Of a DNA stretch of 37,120 nt, positions 6,871 through 15,140 are shown one piece after another (within the stretch, counting starts at the first letter, position 1; each line of letters starts with the position of its first letter). The translations under genes were made by a program, and so were the position numbers. The stretch spans positions 1 through 37,120 of the forward strand of contig JAOZIB010000013.1 of the NCBI GenBank assembly GCA_026014565.1, in the 5' to 3' direction. The stretch comes from Candidatus Bathyarchaeum sp. GTDB lineage: Archaea; Thermoproteota; Bathyarchaeia; Bathyarchaeales; Bathyarchaeaceae. The notes under the pieces are model-generated. The model was not told the origin of the DNA, did no database searches, and saw only the letters and a program-made list of their open reading frames with translations.

Positions 6871-8631
6871 TTAACCATCTATCTTTTTGTGCTGACTTCG
6901 ATACATTTCCACAATTTCTTCAGGAGTAGTTGCATCTTCAGCAGCTTTATCCACCCGATACTTACCGGTAAACCGGGGAAACCGTATGGCAACTCCACTG
7001 CCTTCCCGAATAACATTCATCGCACATGTGTGAACTGGACTTAACGTCAGGTCCGCGCCTCTAATTTCGATGACTACTGCTGGTTCAAACCAAACATCCA
7101 CATCAATTGTAGAATTCACGCGGGGATGTTTATGCTTAATTTTATGAGGATTAAGCAGTTTGGGGAGCTTTTCTAGGTCTGCGTCTGTGAATCCGGTTCC
7201 AACTTTTGTTACTGTTTCAAAAACGTCAAAATCTGGATTATACGCTGCAAGAAGAAATGTTCCATAGGTTCCTGCCCGTTTTCCGCGACCATGAACAGCC
7301 CCAACAACCACCAAATCAACAGTGTCCGTCATTTCTGTTCTGTAATCTCGCTTGTATTTTATCCAAAGCCAACCCCGTGCACCAGCTTTATACACAGAAT
7401 CTTCGTTTACGGATTTGCACATTATTCCCTCGCTTCCTTCATCAACAGTTTTTTCAAAGAATTGTTCTAGTTCCTTTGGGTTCTCTGCGAGGATGCTTTC
7501 TGCAACTTGAATGTTTTTGCTTGCTTCAATTAACTTCTTTAAAAATTGGTGACGAACCGGATAAGGCTGCTGAGTGAAATCAGTTCCATCAGCATATAAA
7601 ACGTCAAACACAAATAAAACGATGGGGTGCTCGTTCATTGCTTCTTCTATGCCGTATTTTCGTCGACGGTGCATGAGTTCCTGGAAAGGTTTCATTTCTC
7701 CGGTTGTGGGATCTATTGCTACTGCTTCTGCTTCTATGATTGCCTCTTTTGCCTTAACATTTTCAAGAATGTATTTCACGCCGTCAGGATATTGTTCAGT
7801 AATGTTTTCTAAACGACGAGAAAACAAAATCACCTTGTCATTGACTTTGTGGGCTTGCACTCGTTCTCCATCATACTTGTATTCTGCAATGCATTTTCCC
7901 CCAAGCTTTTCAATAATCTGTTCTGACGAACTAAGACGCTCTGCAAGCATGGGCCGAATGGGCTCACCAGTCATTACTTTGAATTTTTTGATTCCTTCCA
8001 TTCCTTCTTCGGATACGACTTTTGCTACTCTCCCCAAATCCGAAGAAATGTTGTAGGCACGCTCCAGATGTTCACGGGCTTCCTTTCCGCCACCAAAAGC
8101 AATGGCCAATGCATCCAAAACTGTCATGTCGGCAATTCCCAACCGCAAACTTCCTGTAACTGTACGGACGATATATTTTGCTTCACTAGGCGATGCATCA
8201 GACAAAATGCCCGCCAAAAGAGCCAACTTTAACTCCACAGACCCCGAGCCTGTGGATTTTGCAATTTTATCTAAGACATCGTAGACCCTTTGCACAGTTA
8301 ACGGGCTGGAAAAAAATGTGGACTGAGCTTTTTTTTCCATGAATTTTTCTGTAGTTTCCCCCAAATCACCAACAGCTTGGAGTTCTGTTACTATTTGGGT
8401 TTCCCTATGACCCGAAGACTTGGCAACTGCGCGAATGGCAAGTTTTTCTGCAATACCAATTTCAACGCCAACAAAATCAGGATACAATTTCCCCTGAGTC
8501 AAATAAACAACCTTGTCGATGAGGTCTGTGGGAGTTTCTTTTAGGATTTCAACCAGATAATCAGTCATTTCAAGGCGTTTTGTTGTTGCCTCAATTTTTT
8601 CGTAAGCTTTAGCGATACTAGAATACTTCAA
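6871..8631 (-). CDS. lig: ATP-dependent DNA ligase
   Basis: A 586-aa replicative ligase of the archaeal/eukaryotic ligase I type, sealing nicks with ATP. Residues 1 to about 215 form the DNA-binding domain. Lys252 in EYKYDGER (motif I) is the nucleotidyl-transfer lysine. Downstream are the adenylation motifs FSRRLENIT, EAEAVAID, FDVLYADG and EGIMCKS, and the OB-fold motif WLWIKYKRDY. The C-terminus has the conserved FPRFTGKYRVDK. Length is normal for the family (about 560-600). The start is TTG at 8631, eight bases after GAGGAA and about 40 bases after a TATA box (8668-8680). The first gene of a possible operon with the 200-aa protein downstream. Confidence 0.95.
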   Translation of the reverse strand: MKYSSIAKAYEKIEATTKRLEMTDYLVEILKETPTDLIDKVVYLTQGKLYPDFVGVEIGIAEKLAIRAVAKSSGHRETQIVTELQAVGDLGETTEKFMEKKAQSTFFSSPLTVQRVYDVLDKIAKSTGSGSVELKLALLAGILSDASPSEAKYIVRTVTGSLRLGIADMTVLDALAIAFGGGKEAREHLERAYNISSDLGRVAKVVSEEGMEGIKKFKVMTGEPIRPMLAERLSSSEQIIEKLGGKCIAEYKYDGERVQAHKVNDKVILFSRRLENITEQYPDGVKYILENVKAKEAIIEAEAVAIDPTTGEMKPFQELMHRRRKYGIEEAMNEHPIVLFVFDVLYADGTDFTQQPYPVRHQFLKKLIEASKNIQVAESILAENPKELEQFFEKTVDEGSEGIMCKSVNEDSVYKAGARGWLWIKYKRDYRTEMTDTVDLVVVGAVHGRGKRAGTYGTFLLAAYNPDFDVFETVTKVGTGFTDADLEKLPKLLNPHKIKHKHPRVNSTIDVDVWFEPAVVIEIRGADLTLSPVHTCAMNVIREGSGVAIRFPRFTGKYRVDKAAEDATTPEEIVEMYRSQHKKIDG

Positions 8632-8667
8632 CAGGAAAGTTCCTCACAACTAGAACTGTTTACTAAC

Positions 8668-8680
8668 ATATATTAAAAAT
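8668..8680 (-). promoter_or_regulatory. TATA promoter of DNA ligase
   Basis: The minus strand reads TTTTTAATATATG, giving a predicted start of transcription near 8645 and a leader of about 15 nt with a GAGGAA ribosome binding site before the TTG start. Confidence 0.6.
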
Positions 8681-8698
8681 GTTAAACAACTTGTGGGC

Positions 8699-9013
8699 TT
8701 ATTTCTTTGCTAGAAGTAACAGTCCACAAAATATGTTTAGTGCACCTGTTATTCCTAGGACAATCATGAACATTGGGTTAAGGAACAGGCTGATGGACAT
8801 TATGAGGCTGTAGGCGGTTAGGCAGACGGTGACGATTCCTGCTGCGAGCATAGCAATGGATAAGATTCTGCCCAGTATTTGCACTACCTTGAATACGTCG
8901 AGGGCTTCTGTTCCGGTGGTGTCTTTGAAGATTGGCTTTTTTTTGGGTATGTAATCTGGTGCGCGAACAGAAACCTCGTTGTCGTTTTTGCGTTTTCTTG
9001 CCAACTTTTTCAC
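8699..9013 (-). CDS. Small membrane protein with two helices, 104 aa
   Basis: A basic cytoplasmic N-terminus of about 42 residues (KKLARKRKND, IPKKKP) is followed by two membrane helices (about 46-75 and 80-101). It ends MIVLGITGALNIFCGLLLLAKK. This last segment has the same pattern (hydrophobic-VLG-x5-N-I-x-x-G-L-L) as the end of the permease upstream and of the two 74-aa proteins at 10560 and 10790. The start is a GTG at 9013 with a poor ribosome binding site. It follows the permease with a 25-bp gap and is probably cotranscribed. Function unknown; an accessory of the permease is a reasonable guess. Confidence 0.6.
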   Translation of the reverse strand: MKKLARKRKNDNEVSVRAPDYIPKKKPIFKDTTGTEALDVFKVVQILGRILSIAMLAAGIVTVCLTAYSLIMSISLFLNPMFMIVLGITGALNIFCGLLLLAKK

Positions 9014-9038
9014 ATCTAAGTATTATTTTCTTATTTGT

Positions 9039-10538
9039 TTAATCATGTTTATGTGCAGAAGCTGCAATGTTTAGCAGCCCCGCAATTATGGTAATTATTC
9101 CCACAAAAATCATTATGGGAAACACATAAAGGGGTACAATGCTGGGGGCCATAACCAGCAGGGTCGCTCCGATTCCAAGGCAGATTCCGCCAACTGCTAC
9201 GCGTAGACGGTCAAAGTCGATTTCTCGTTTAACCATCCGCAGATAATATGTGAGTAAAACAACTGCCACCATGCCTAAACTGGACAGTAAAGCTCCTGAG
9301 GCGTTAACATCTCCTAAAACTATTGGGAAGGCAAGCAACAAAACTGACATAACAATACCGGCAATAGGCGTCAACGGATACAAGGGAGCTTTGAAAGGTC
9401 TGTCTAATCGAGGCAGTTTTCTTCTCAGTTTAATCAATGACAAGTTAACCAAAGCAAAAACCAGCAACGAACCAAAGCTAGAGGCGTAACCAAGAAATAC
9501 TGCGGCTCCGCTGGTTCCAAAAACTATTACGAAAAATGAACTGACAATAATTGCTATGTATCGGCTTCCAAAGCGTTTATGCACTTTCTGTAAGGCGCTA
9601 GGGAGGTATCCGTCTCTGCTCATGCCACCAAGTAAACTAGACTGAACAGACATGGCAGTTCCCACCGAGGAAAGACTAGCAAATATACCTGCAATAGCGA
9701 AAAGAACTGAACCAAGTGGACCCAAAACTTTCGAGGCCGCCATGTTGAGTAACGGAGGGTCGCTTGCTGTTCTTGGAATATCTAGTGGAATAACTCCCAC
9801 GGCGACATATGTGACTGCAAAATAAACTACAGTCAAAAGAACTGTGGTGATTAGTAAGGCGCGAGGAATATTCTTTCCCGGATTTTTAATCTGGGGAGCT
9901 TTTGCTATTAGGGCGCGCATTCCAACAAACATGGGGAACAGATACGCTGTTGTTGCAAAAAATTTTGTTACTCCGTCTCCTGAAAGTTGTGGTACAATAT
10001 TTTGAGGTGTTAAAGTATAACCTATGCTTGTGAACAGAAAAATGATGAATATTGCCAAAAATCCGCCAACTATTAGAATGTCTGCTTCGCTTGTTCCACG
10101 AATTGCCAGAATTACAAGTATTGCAACTACTATTATAATCAATAATGATGTGTTAACTAAAATTAGCTCTTGAACCGACGGAGCAAAAATTGAAAACAGA
10201 ACTCCTAGTTGGTCTACAAATACTACTGTTGCGAGGGCTCCGCCAAAAATGCTAGCCAACCATCGAAGACAACCTGCCATAAATGATGTGATTCCGCCGA
10301 AGGCAACTTTGGTGTATGTGTATTCTCCTCCAACTTCAGGGAGGGCGGCGCTTAGTTCACTATAGCTAAGCAGGGTTAGCAGGTTAATTATGCTACAAAA
10401 AAACAAAGCGAACAACATACTAGGTCCAGCAAGGTCAAAGTAGGCGTAGTTGAGTAATGCAAATATTTCAAATCCTATTGCACCGCCTAGCCCACTGATT
10501 ACCGCACTGAATAATCCTTGTTTTTTTTCGTCACCCAA
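9039..10538 (-). CDS. APC-family amino acid permease
   Basis: A 499-aa polytopic transporter of the amino acid-polyamine-organocation superfamily. The first helix carries the family pattern GLGGAIGFEIF, close to the substrate-binding GxG of helix 1, and helix 2 follows with SELSAALPEVGGEYTY, the consensus E-P-x-x-G-G-x-Y. KNPGKNIPRALL matches the conserved loop before helix 7. About 14 helices are predicted, two more than the usual 12; the last two (about 440-495) resemble the small two-helix proteins around the gene. The substrate is probably an amino acid; a specific one cannot be assigned. The start is TTG at 10538 with GGAG ten bases upstream. Confidence 0.85.
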   Translation of the reverse strand: MGDEKKQGLFSAVISGLGGAIGFEIFALLNYAYFDLAGPSMLFALFFCSIINLLTLLSYSELSAALPEVGGEYTYTKVAFGGITSFMAGCLRWLASIFGGALATVVFVDQLGVLFSIFAPSVQELILVNTSLLIIIVVAILVILAIRGTSEADILIVGGFLAIFIIFLFTSIGYTLTPQNIVPQLSGDGVTKFFATTAYLFPMFVGMRALIAKAPQIKNPGKNIPRALLITTVLLTVVYFAVTYVAVGVIPLDIPRTASDPPLLNMAASKVLGPLGSVLFAIAGIFASLSSVGTAMSVQSSLLGGMSRDGYLPSALQKVHKRFGSRYIAIIVSSFFVIVFGTSGAAVFLGYASSFGSLLVFALVNLSLIKLRRKLPRLDRPFKAPLYPLTPIAGIVMSVLLLAFPIVLGDVNASGALLSSLGMVAVVLLTYYLRMVKREIDFDRLRVAVGGICLGIGATLLVMAPSIVPLYVFPIMIFVGIITIIAGLLNIAASAHKHD

Positions 10539-10559
10539 CTTGGTTTTTCTCCTTGTTTT

Positions 10560-10784
10560 TTATCTCCACCATTCCCGAATCAAAAAGAACCCGTTTATCA
10601 CTGAAAACAGGCTGAACAATCCCAGAACCAGAATGTATATTGGCGTAAATTCGGTAGGTAAATTAAATAGTGTATGGATTTCAATAAAATTGAAAAACAG
10701 CATAACTGTTGCTACACCAGCAAGTATTCCTATGCCGCTTTGGGCGACACCGAATATTATTGAGAGGATTCTTCTGTTTTCCAT
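10560..10784 (-). CDS. Small two-helix membrane protein, 74 aa
   Basis: Two predicted helices (about 7-32 and 48-70), separated by a loop with a conserved-looking Pro, and a short basic C-terminus (REWWR). Size and pattern match the neighbour at 10790-11014, including LVLGL at the start of helix 2. The ATG at 10784 has GGAGAAG about eight bases upstream, lying over the end of the preceding gene, so translation may be coupled. It is 21 bases from the permease. No known domain is recognised. Confidence 0.65.
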   Translation of the reverse strand: MENRRILSIIFGVAQSGIGILAGVATVMLFFNFIEIHTLFNLPTEFTPIYILVLGLFSLFSVINGFFLIREWWR

Positions 10785-10789
10785 GTTTT

Positions 10790-11014
10790 TTATCTTCTCC
10801 GAAGTATTACTGCGGCAACTATGTCAACTGCCCCAATCATTAACAACAAGCCAAGAACCAATCCCTGAAGGTTCTCCGTTTCAATGATGGTTATGTCAAC
10901 TAATCCCATGGTGCTTGCGAGGAAAACTCCCGTTACAACAATTCCGAGAAATATCAAAAATCCGCCTAAGGCAACCGCAAACCTGTTGTACCATTTTTTA
11001 TTGTTCAACACCAT
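10790..11014 (-). CDS. Small two-helix membrane protein, 74 aa
   Basis: Residues 10-34 and 48-70 are predicted membrane helices; the end LVLGLLLMIGAVDIVAAVIL resembles the neighbouring 74-aa protein and the 104-aa protein, so these look like paralogues. The frame runs on to 11083, but a TATA-like ATATACTA lies at 11033-11040 on the minus strand, which would put initiation near 11012. The ATG at 11014 is therefore preferred, possibly as a leaderless mRNA. It is the first gene of a four-gene minus-strand run ending with the 104-aa protein. Confidence 0.55.
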   Translation of the reverse strand: MVLNNKKWYNRFAVALGGFLIFLGIVVTGVFLASTMGLVDITIIETENLQGLVLGLLLMIGAVDIVAAVILRRR

Positions 11015-11032
11015 TTTTGGAAACCTTTCAAT

Positions 11033-11040
11033 AGTATATG
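11033..11040 (-). promoter_or_regulatory. Possible TATA box of the permease operon
   Basis: CATATACT on the minus strand, about 22-26 bases before the ATG at 11014, the distance expected for a leaderless transcript. The evidence is positional only. Confidence 0.4.
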
Positions 11041-11179
11041 TTCTATCTGCTTTTATTTCTTTAACAATCTTGAAGCTAAACAAAAATCAACGTTTAACCT
11101 CATTAATTTTTGCTAAACATAGAGTTATCAATGGTTGTTTAAACAAAAGAGTTCACAAGAGTTAGAATTTCAAAAAAAC

Positions 11180-11315
11180 AGGTTTGAAGAATTGGGTTTG
11201 CTAATGTTCAAGCATAAAAAATATGAAGGAATAAAATAATGAAAAAGAACCTTTCATAACAGTTTCAGGTTAGTTTTCATTTCATGCTTGAACCTTTTCA
11301 GCCCCATTTCTTTCC
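11180..11315 (-). repeat. Dispersed intergenic repeat, copy B
   Basis: Read on the minus strand this aligns with 3705-3828. Its own 10-bp perfect inverted repeat, GTTCAAGCAT (11206-11215) and ATGCTTGAAC (11284-11293), encloses 68 bases and is absent from copy A. Like copy A it lies downstream of a protein gene in that gene's orientation (the stop codon of the radical SAM gene is at 11441). Confidence 0.6.
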
Positions 11316-11440
11316 ATGTTTTTGCTTTCATTACAATTGTCATAATTTTTTGATCATTTTTTGAACGTTAATTCTTTGACAACCTTTATTTTATCCCCAG
11401 GTAAATCATTCAAAGTTCTACTTGATCAACAACCCTTAGT

Positions 11441-12967
11441 TTAGCAAACTTTTTCGGAAAGTTCAAAAGCAGAAAGTTGTTGTTCCACGTTTTTTGAAGA
11501 ATTAGAATTCATTTTCAGCATACTTTTAACAAAACCAAAAGTTTTTCTGGGATGCATCAAAGCTTTCAAAACTTTCTTCGAGGTTATCACTCGATTTACT
11601 GCGTTAGCCTTTTGGCAATACTCACTAACTTCTTTGAGGGTGAAATCTGAAGTTTGAATCAAAGGTTCAACGTGTGCCAAGGATTGGTCATTAAAATCTT
11701 CAGTTAGATAACCGCCTTGTTTAGCTTGCTCATACAATTCAGTTCCATAAAGAGGCATAGCAACACAAAAATGAAACATATCGGCACCTAGACCTCGCAG
11801 CTTATAAGCAAACTTTATGGTTTGGTCCATATCTTGTTTCGTTTCACCAACAAGCCCAAGAACAAAAAACACACCCACTTTAATACCAACTTTTCGAGCC
11901 AAAACAAGAGCATTTTCAACATCCTCGAGTTTCATATTCTTATGGATAACTTCATCAACAACCCGCTGAACCCCAGATTCAGGTGTTAAACGAATTTTTT
12001 TACAACCCGCAACCTTCATTTTTTTTAAAACTTTTTCATCAAGAGTGTCAGCACGAAGACCGTCAGGAGTATACCACTCAAGGTCCAAGTTTCTGTCACG
12101 AATTGAATCACAAATTTGTTCCATTCTTTTTTTGTCATGAGACATATTGCTATCAATAAAATCGATTTGTTTGATTGAATATTTGTCAACAACGTGTTCA
12201 AGCTCTTCAACAACATTTTCTGGACTTCGACTCCTCCAATTTCGTCCACTTACAATGTGAACCGAACAAAAAACACACCTATGAGGACACCCTCTGCTCG
12301 TCATAATTGGCGTCCAAGACTTATTAATGACCCCTCGCAGGGGGTGCTCCTTTACATCCCTAAAGTATTTGTCCATTGGGAGCAGATGCCTAGCAGGAAA
12401 GGGCAACAAATTAAGATTTTTAATGGGGGCTCTTAAATTATTTAAAAGAAATGTATCATTTTTTCTAAATCCTATTCCTTTAATTTTTTTTAGTCTGTCA
12501 ATTGAAAAGCCTTTTTGGAAATGATAAGCTATCTCCTGAAAAGAGTATTCACTTTCACCGCGGATAATAAAGTCAACATTGGGTTCGGATAAACATTGAT
12601 TTGGACGAGCAGAAGGGTGTAGACCATCAAAAACGGTAACGATGCTTTCGTCGAGATTTTTGACAATGGATGCAACTTCAAATGCGCTTTTTGACCAACC
12701 AGAAAAAGGAACATTGATTCCAACAATATCGGGTGAAATTTGTTTTATTCGATGGTACAATTCTTTATTTGTCAGACCAACTTTGTAGTTAGAGTCATCA
12801 ATTTCTTCAAGATTATTCCACCCGTCAGTGGGTGAGTCAATAATTGTGACTTTGTTTTCAGTTTCGAGAACTGCTGCCGTGTATGCTAAGGCTAATGGTT
12901 GATAAACTGCAGGTTTTCCCCATCCTTTGGGATGAATTCTAGGAGGGTTAATTAAACAAACATTCAT
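11441..12967 (-). CDS. B12-binding-domain radical SAM enzyme
   Basis: A 508-aa protein of the BchE/class B type. Residues 1 to about 175 form a Rossmann-like B12-binding domain (VCLINPPRIHP, IVGINVPFSGW, VTVFDGLHPSARP, VDFIIRGESEYSF). The radical SAM domain follows with Cys227, Cys231 and Cys234 (SRGCPHRCVFC), then IDFIDSNMS and LTPESGVQRV. A helical tail without cysteines ends the protein. Such enzymes carry out methyl transfers or rearrangements on lipids, chlorins, peptides or antibiotics; the substrate cannot be predicted. It stands alone, but its upstream region closely matches that of the PQQ/ABC operon at 13156-16931, suggesting joint regulation. The start is the ATG at 12967. Confidence 0.85.
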   Translation of the reverse strand: MNVCLINPPRIHPKGWGKPAVYQPLALAYTAAVLETENKVTIIDSPTDGWNNLEEIDDSNYKVGLTNKELYHRIKQISPDIVGINVPFSGWSKSAFEVASIVKNLDESIVTVFDGLHPSARPNQCLSEPNVDFIIRGESEYSFQEIAYHFQKGFSIDRLKKIKGIGFRKNDTFLLNNLRAPIKNLNLLPFPARHLLPMDKYFRDVKEHPLRGVINKSWTPIMTSRGCPHRCVFCSVHIVSGRNWRSRSPENVVEELEHVVDKYSIKQIDFIDSNMSHDKKRMEQICDSIRDRNLDLEWYTPDGLRADTLDEKVLKKMKVAGCKKIRLTPESGVQRVVDEVIHKNMKLEDVENALVLARKVGIKVGVFFVLGLVGETKQDMDQTIKFAYKLRGLGADMFHFCVAMPLYGTELYEQAKQGGYLTEDFNDQSLAHVEPLIQTSDFTLKEVSEYCQKANAVNRVITSKKVLKALMHPRKTFGFVKSMLKMNSNSSKNVEQQLSAFELSEKVC

Positions 12968-13117
12968 GTTAATTCCAACAATGACTACGATTTTTTTAAA
13001 TTTGATTCAATGTATTTAATAATTTGTATCGTAAATATTATGTATTTAATCCTAAAAGTTATTTTTCGGTCATTTTTTTATAAAAAAGGTGCAGATTTCG
13101 GTCAATTATTGCACCAA
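12968..13117 (-). promoter_or_regulatory. Shared regulatory region, copy 1
   Basis: This region aligns with 16932-17078 over its length. Conserved blocks include AAATTTGATTCAA, ATTTAATA, TTGTATC and TATAAAAAA. The inverted repeat GGTGCA (13088-13093) and TGCACC (13110-13115), with 16 bases between, starts 121 bases upstream of the ATG at 12967. A second inverted repeat, TTGATTCAA, lies close to the probable core promoter. Confidence 0.65.
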
Positions 13118-13155
13118 AATCGCATATTGAAATTTTCATTTATTGAAATTGACGT

Positions 13156-13830
13156 TCAATCTTGAGAAACAATTTTTCCATCTTTAAGGAACAGCATGCG
13201 GTCAATCTCAGCGCGTGGAAAATTACCGTGGCTTGCAACAACAATTGTTATCTTTGATTTATGGTTAAGCTCAACGAGTTTTGTTACAATCTCTTTTCCA
13301 GCTATGGGGTCCATATTACCTGTGGGTTCATCAGCGATAATAATTAGCGGATCCTTAACCAAAGCCCGTGCAATAGCCACCTTCTGTTGTTGTCCAACAC
13401 TTAACTCATGCGGCAGCATACTAGATTTGTCAGCTAAATCAAAAAATTTCAGTAAAGCAAATATTTTTTCATCAATTTCATTCCTGGACATGGTTGTATG
13501 AATTAAGGCTGATTCAACATTCTCAAATACAGTCAATGTTGGAAGAAGATTAAAGGTTTGGAAAATGAAACCTATCTTTTCTCTTCTTAGCAGTGCCAAG
13601 TCTTGATTTGAGAAATTACTGAGGTTCTTACCTTCAAACATTATTTCTCCAGATGTAGGTCGATTTAATGCACCAATAAGGTTCAGCAATGTAGTTTTTC
13701 CACTGCCAGAACGACCCATCACTGTCAAAAATTCACCTTTGAAAACCTCAAGGTTAACCCCATCTAATGCGTTAACCAGTGAACCATTCTTCAGGGGATA
13801 GCTTTGCATCAAGTTCTTCGTTTCTATCAA
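13156..13830 (-). CDS. MacB/LolD-type ABC transporter ATPase
   Basis: A 224-aa nucleotide-binding subunit. It has the Walker A GRSGSGKT (39-46), a Q-loop (FIFQTFNLLPTL), the signature LSVGQQQKVAIARAL (with V in place of the usual G) and the Walker B LIIADEPTGNMD. The FIFQxFNLLP segment is typical of the MacB/LolD group, which works by mechanotransmission with FtsX-like permeases rather than by moving solute through the membrane. The start is TTG at 13830, giving the usual MIETKNL N-terminus; the GAGGTGA at the end of the permease gene is about 20 bases upstream. It directly follows the permease gene (26-bp gap). Confidence 0.85.
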   Translation of the reverse strand: MIETKNLMQSYPLKNGSLVNALDGVNLEVFKGEFLTVMGRSGSGKTTLLNLIGALNRPTSGEIMFEGKNLSNFSNQDLALLRREKIGFIFQTFNLLPTLTVFENVESALIHTTMSRNEIDEKIFALLKFFDLADKSSMLPHELSVGQQQKVAIARALVKDPLIIIADEPTGNMDPIAGKEIVTKLVELNHKSKITIVVASHGNFPRAEIDRMLFLKDGKIVSQD

Positions 13831-13856
13831 TATATCGTTTTTAATTTTTTTTCACC

Positions 13857-15080
13857 TCACAGATGTCTAAGTGCTTCAGCGGGTTGCAGTTTTGCTGCAC
13901 GCCAAGCAGGGAATATGCCAGCCAATATTCCGCCACTGATCGAAAAAACTAACCCGACCAGAGGCAGAATTGGTGAAATCGTCAAAACAAGATTCTGGGT
14001 AGACACCAAATTGAGGCTTGGAATAAGGAAAATGATGAAATAACTTAAGCCAACGCCAATAATTCCACCAGCAACTCCCTGTAACAGAGATTCAAGAAAT
14101 ACTTGTTTAGTAATATCGGAATCTGCCCAACCTATCGCTTTGAGAATCCCAATTTCTCGTGTTCGTTCAACAACAGACCCAAATTGAGATTTAAGTGCAA
14201 ACAGAGTCATACAAATAAGGAGAACAATTGATATTGCCCAAGCGCTTTCAGTAGTAACTGAAATAACTTTTCTAGCAGCTGTACTACATTGGTAGCCAAC
14301 AACGGTACCTATTTCTCCTGTGTAATCATTTAAAGTTTCTAAGACGTCTTTCTCTAGGGAATTAATAGCTGTTGAATTCCCTTCAGAAGACATCTCTACA
14401 AGTACAACATTAATATCATCCATTTCAAAAAGATAGAGACGAGCATAATGTTTTCCGATTTCTTGAACCACATCAAGAGGGGCGTACATGCTAGCTATAC
14501 CTGCAGGTTTACTATAAACACTTGGATTTACGATTCCAACAACGGTGAAAGTTTGATCGAATGCATTTAGACTATCTCCCACTGTTAGTCCTGTCACTCC
14601 AGCATAAACCGAGTCGATAAGAACTGCACCAGAATCATTTACCTTTGAATAATTGCCAACGACTAACGTTTTAGCGTTTACAACATTAGTTTGCGTTGCT
14701 AGAGAATCATAATCAACTCCACATATGGTTAGATTATCAAGTCTAAACATCAAACAAGGTGCAGCGTCAAGAACACCGGCCAAAGTAGATACTTTTTCAA
14801 CCAGATCTGAGTCGAATGTGTACGTATACGCTGATTTGAAAAATGGACCAATATCTATAGCCAAATGACACGGGCAGATTATTGATTCAGGAGTGTATAC
14901 TACGAAATGAGTCCCAATCTGATTCAATTGAGAAGTGGCTTCTACATTGTAGCTTTGTGCAAACGTAACAGTGACAATTAAGAATGTAACTGCAATGACA
15001 TAACCAATTATAGAAGCAGTACTGCGGAGCTTTCGCTTTTTAATTTCTTTGATTGCATAATTACGGATCGTTTTAAACAC
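13857..15080 (-). CDS. FtsX-like/MacB-type ABC permease
   Basis: A 407-aa protein with one helix near residues 22-42, a large extracytoplasmic domain (about 43-270) and three C-terminal helices, the FtsX/MacB layout. ERTREIGILKAIGW before the last helices is the standard FtsX motif. The external domain is unusually rich in Cys: CPCH at 69-72, and further single Cys near PCLMF, TICGV and YQCS. Together with the ATPase (26 bp downstream) and the PQQ-propeller protein (60 bp upstream) it forms an operon, presumably acting on something at the cell surface, for example release or assembly of a lipoprotein-like or extracellular component. The start is GTG at 15080 with GTGAG just upstream. Confidence 0.8.
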   Translation of the reverse strand: MFKTIRNYAIKEIKKRKLRSTASIIGYVIAVTFLIVTVTFAQSYNVEATSQLNQIGTHFVVYTPESIICPCHLAIDIGPFFKSAYTYTFDSDLVEKVSTLAGVLDAAPCLMFRLDNLTICGVDYDSLATQTNVVNAKTLVVGNYSKVNDSGAVLIDSVYAGVTGLTVGDSLNAFDQTFTVVGIVNPSVYSKPAGIASMYAPLDVVQEIGKHYARLYLFEMDDINVVLVEMSSEGNSTAINSLEKDVLETLNDYTGEIGTVVGYQCSTAARKVISVTTESAWAISIVLLICMTLFALKSQFGSVVERTREIGILKAIGWADSDITKQVFLESLLQGVAGGIIGVGLSYFIIFLIPSLNLVSTQNLVLTISPILPLVGLVFSISGGILAGIFPAWRAAKLQPAEALRHL

Positions 15081-15140
15081 CTCACGTCCATATATAGATA
15101 GATTGAATTTTGTAAAAAAACAAAAAAGAAGGAAATTGGG

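Larger units (their letters stand above)
11015..11440. other. Intergenic region with dispersed-repeat copy B
   Basis: No gene is seen. It contains the promoter of the small membrane protein at its left end and copy B of the dispersed repeat (11180-11315), which also carries a 10-bp inverted repeat. The region is the 3' flank of the B12-radical SAM gene, so it may hold that gene's terminator. Confidence 0.5.
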
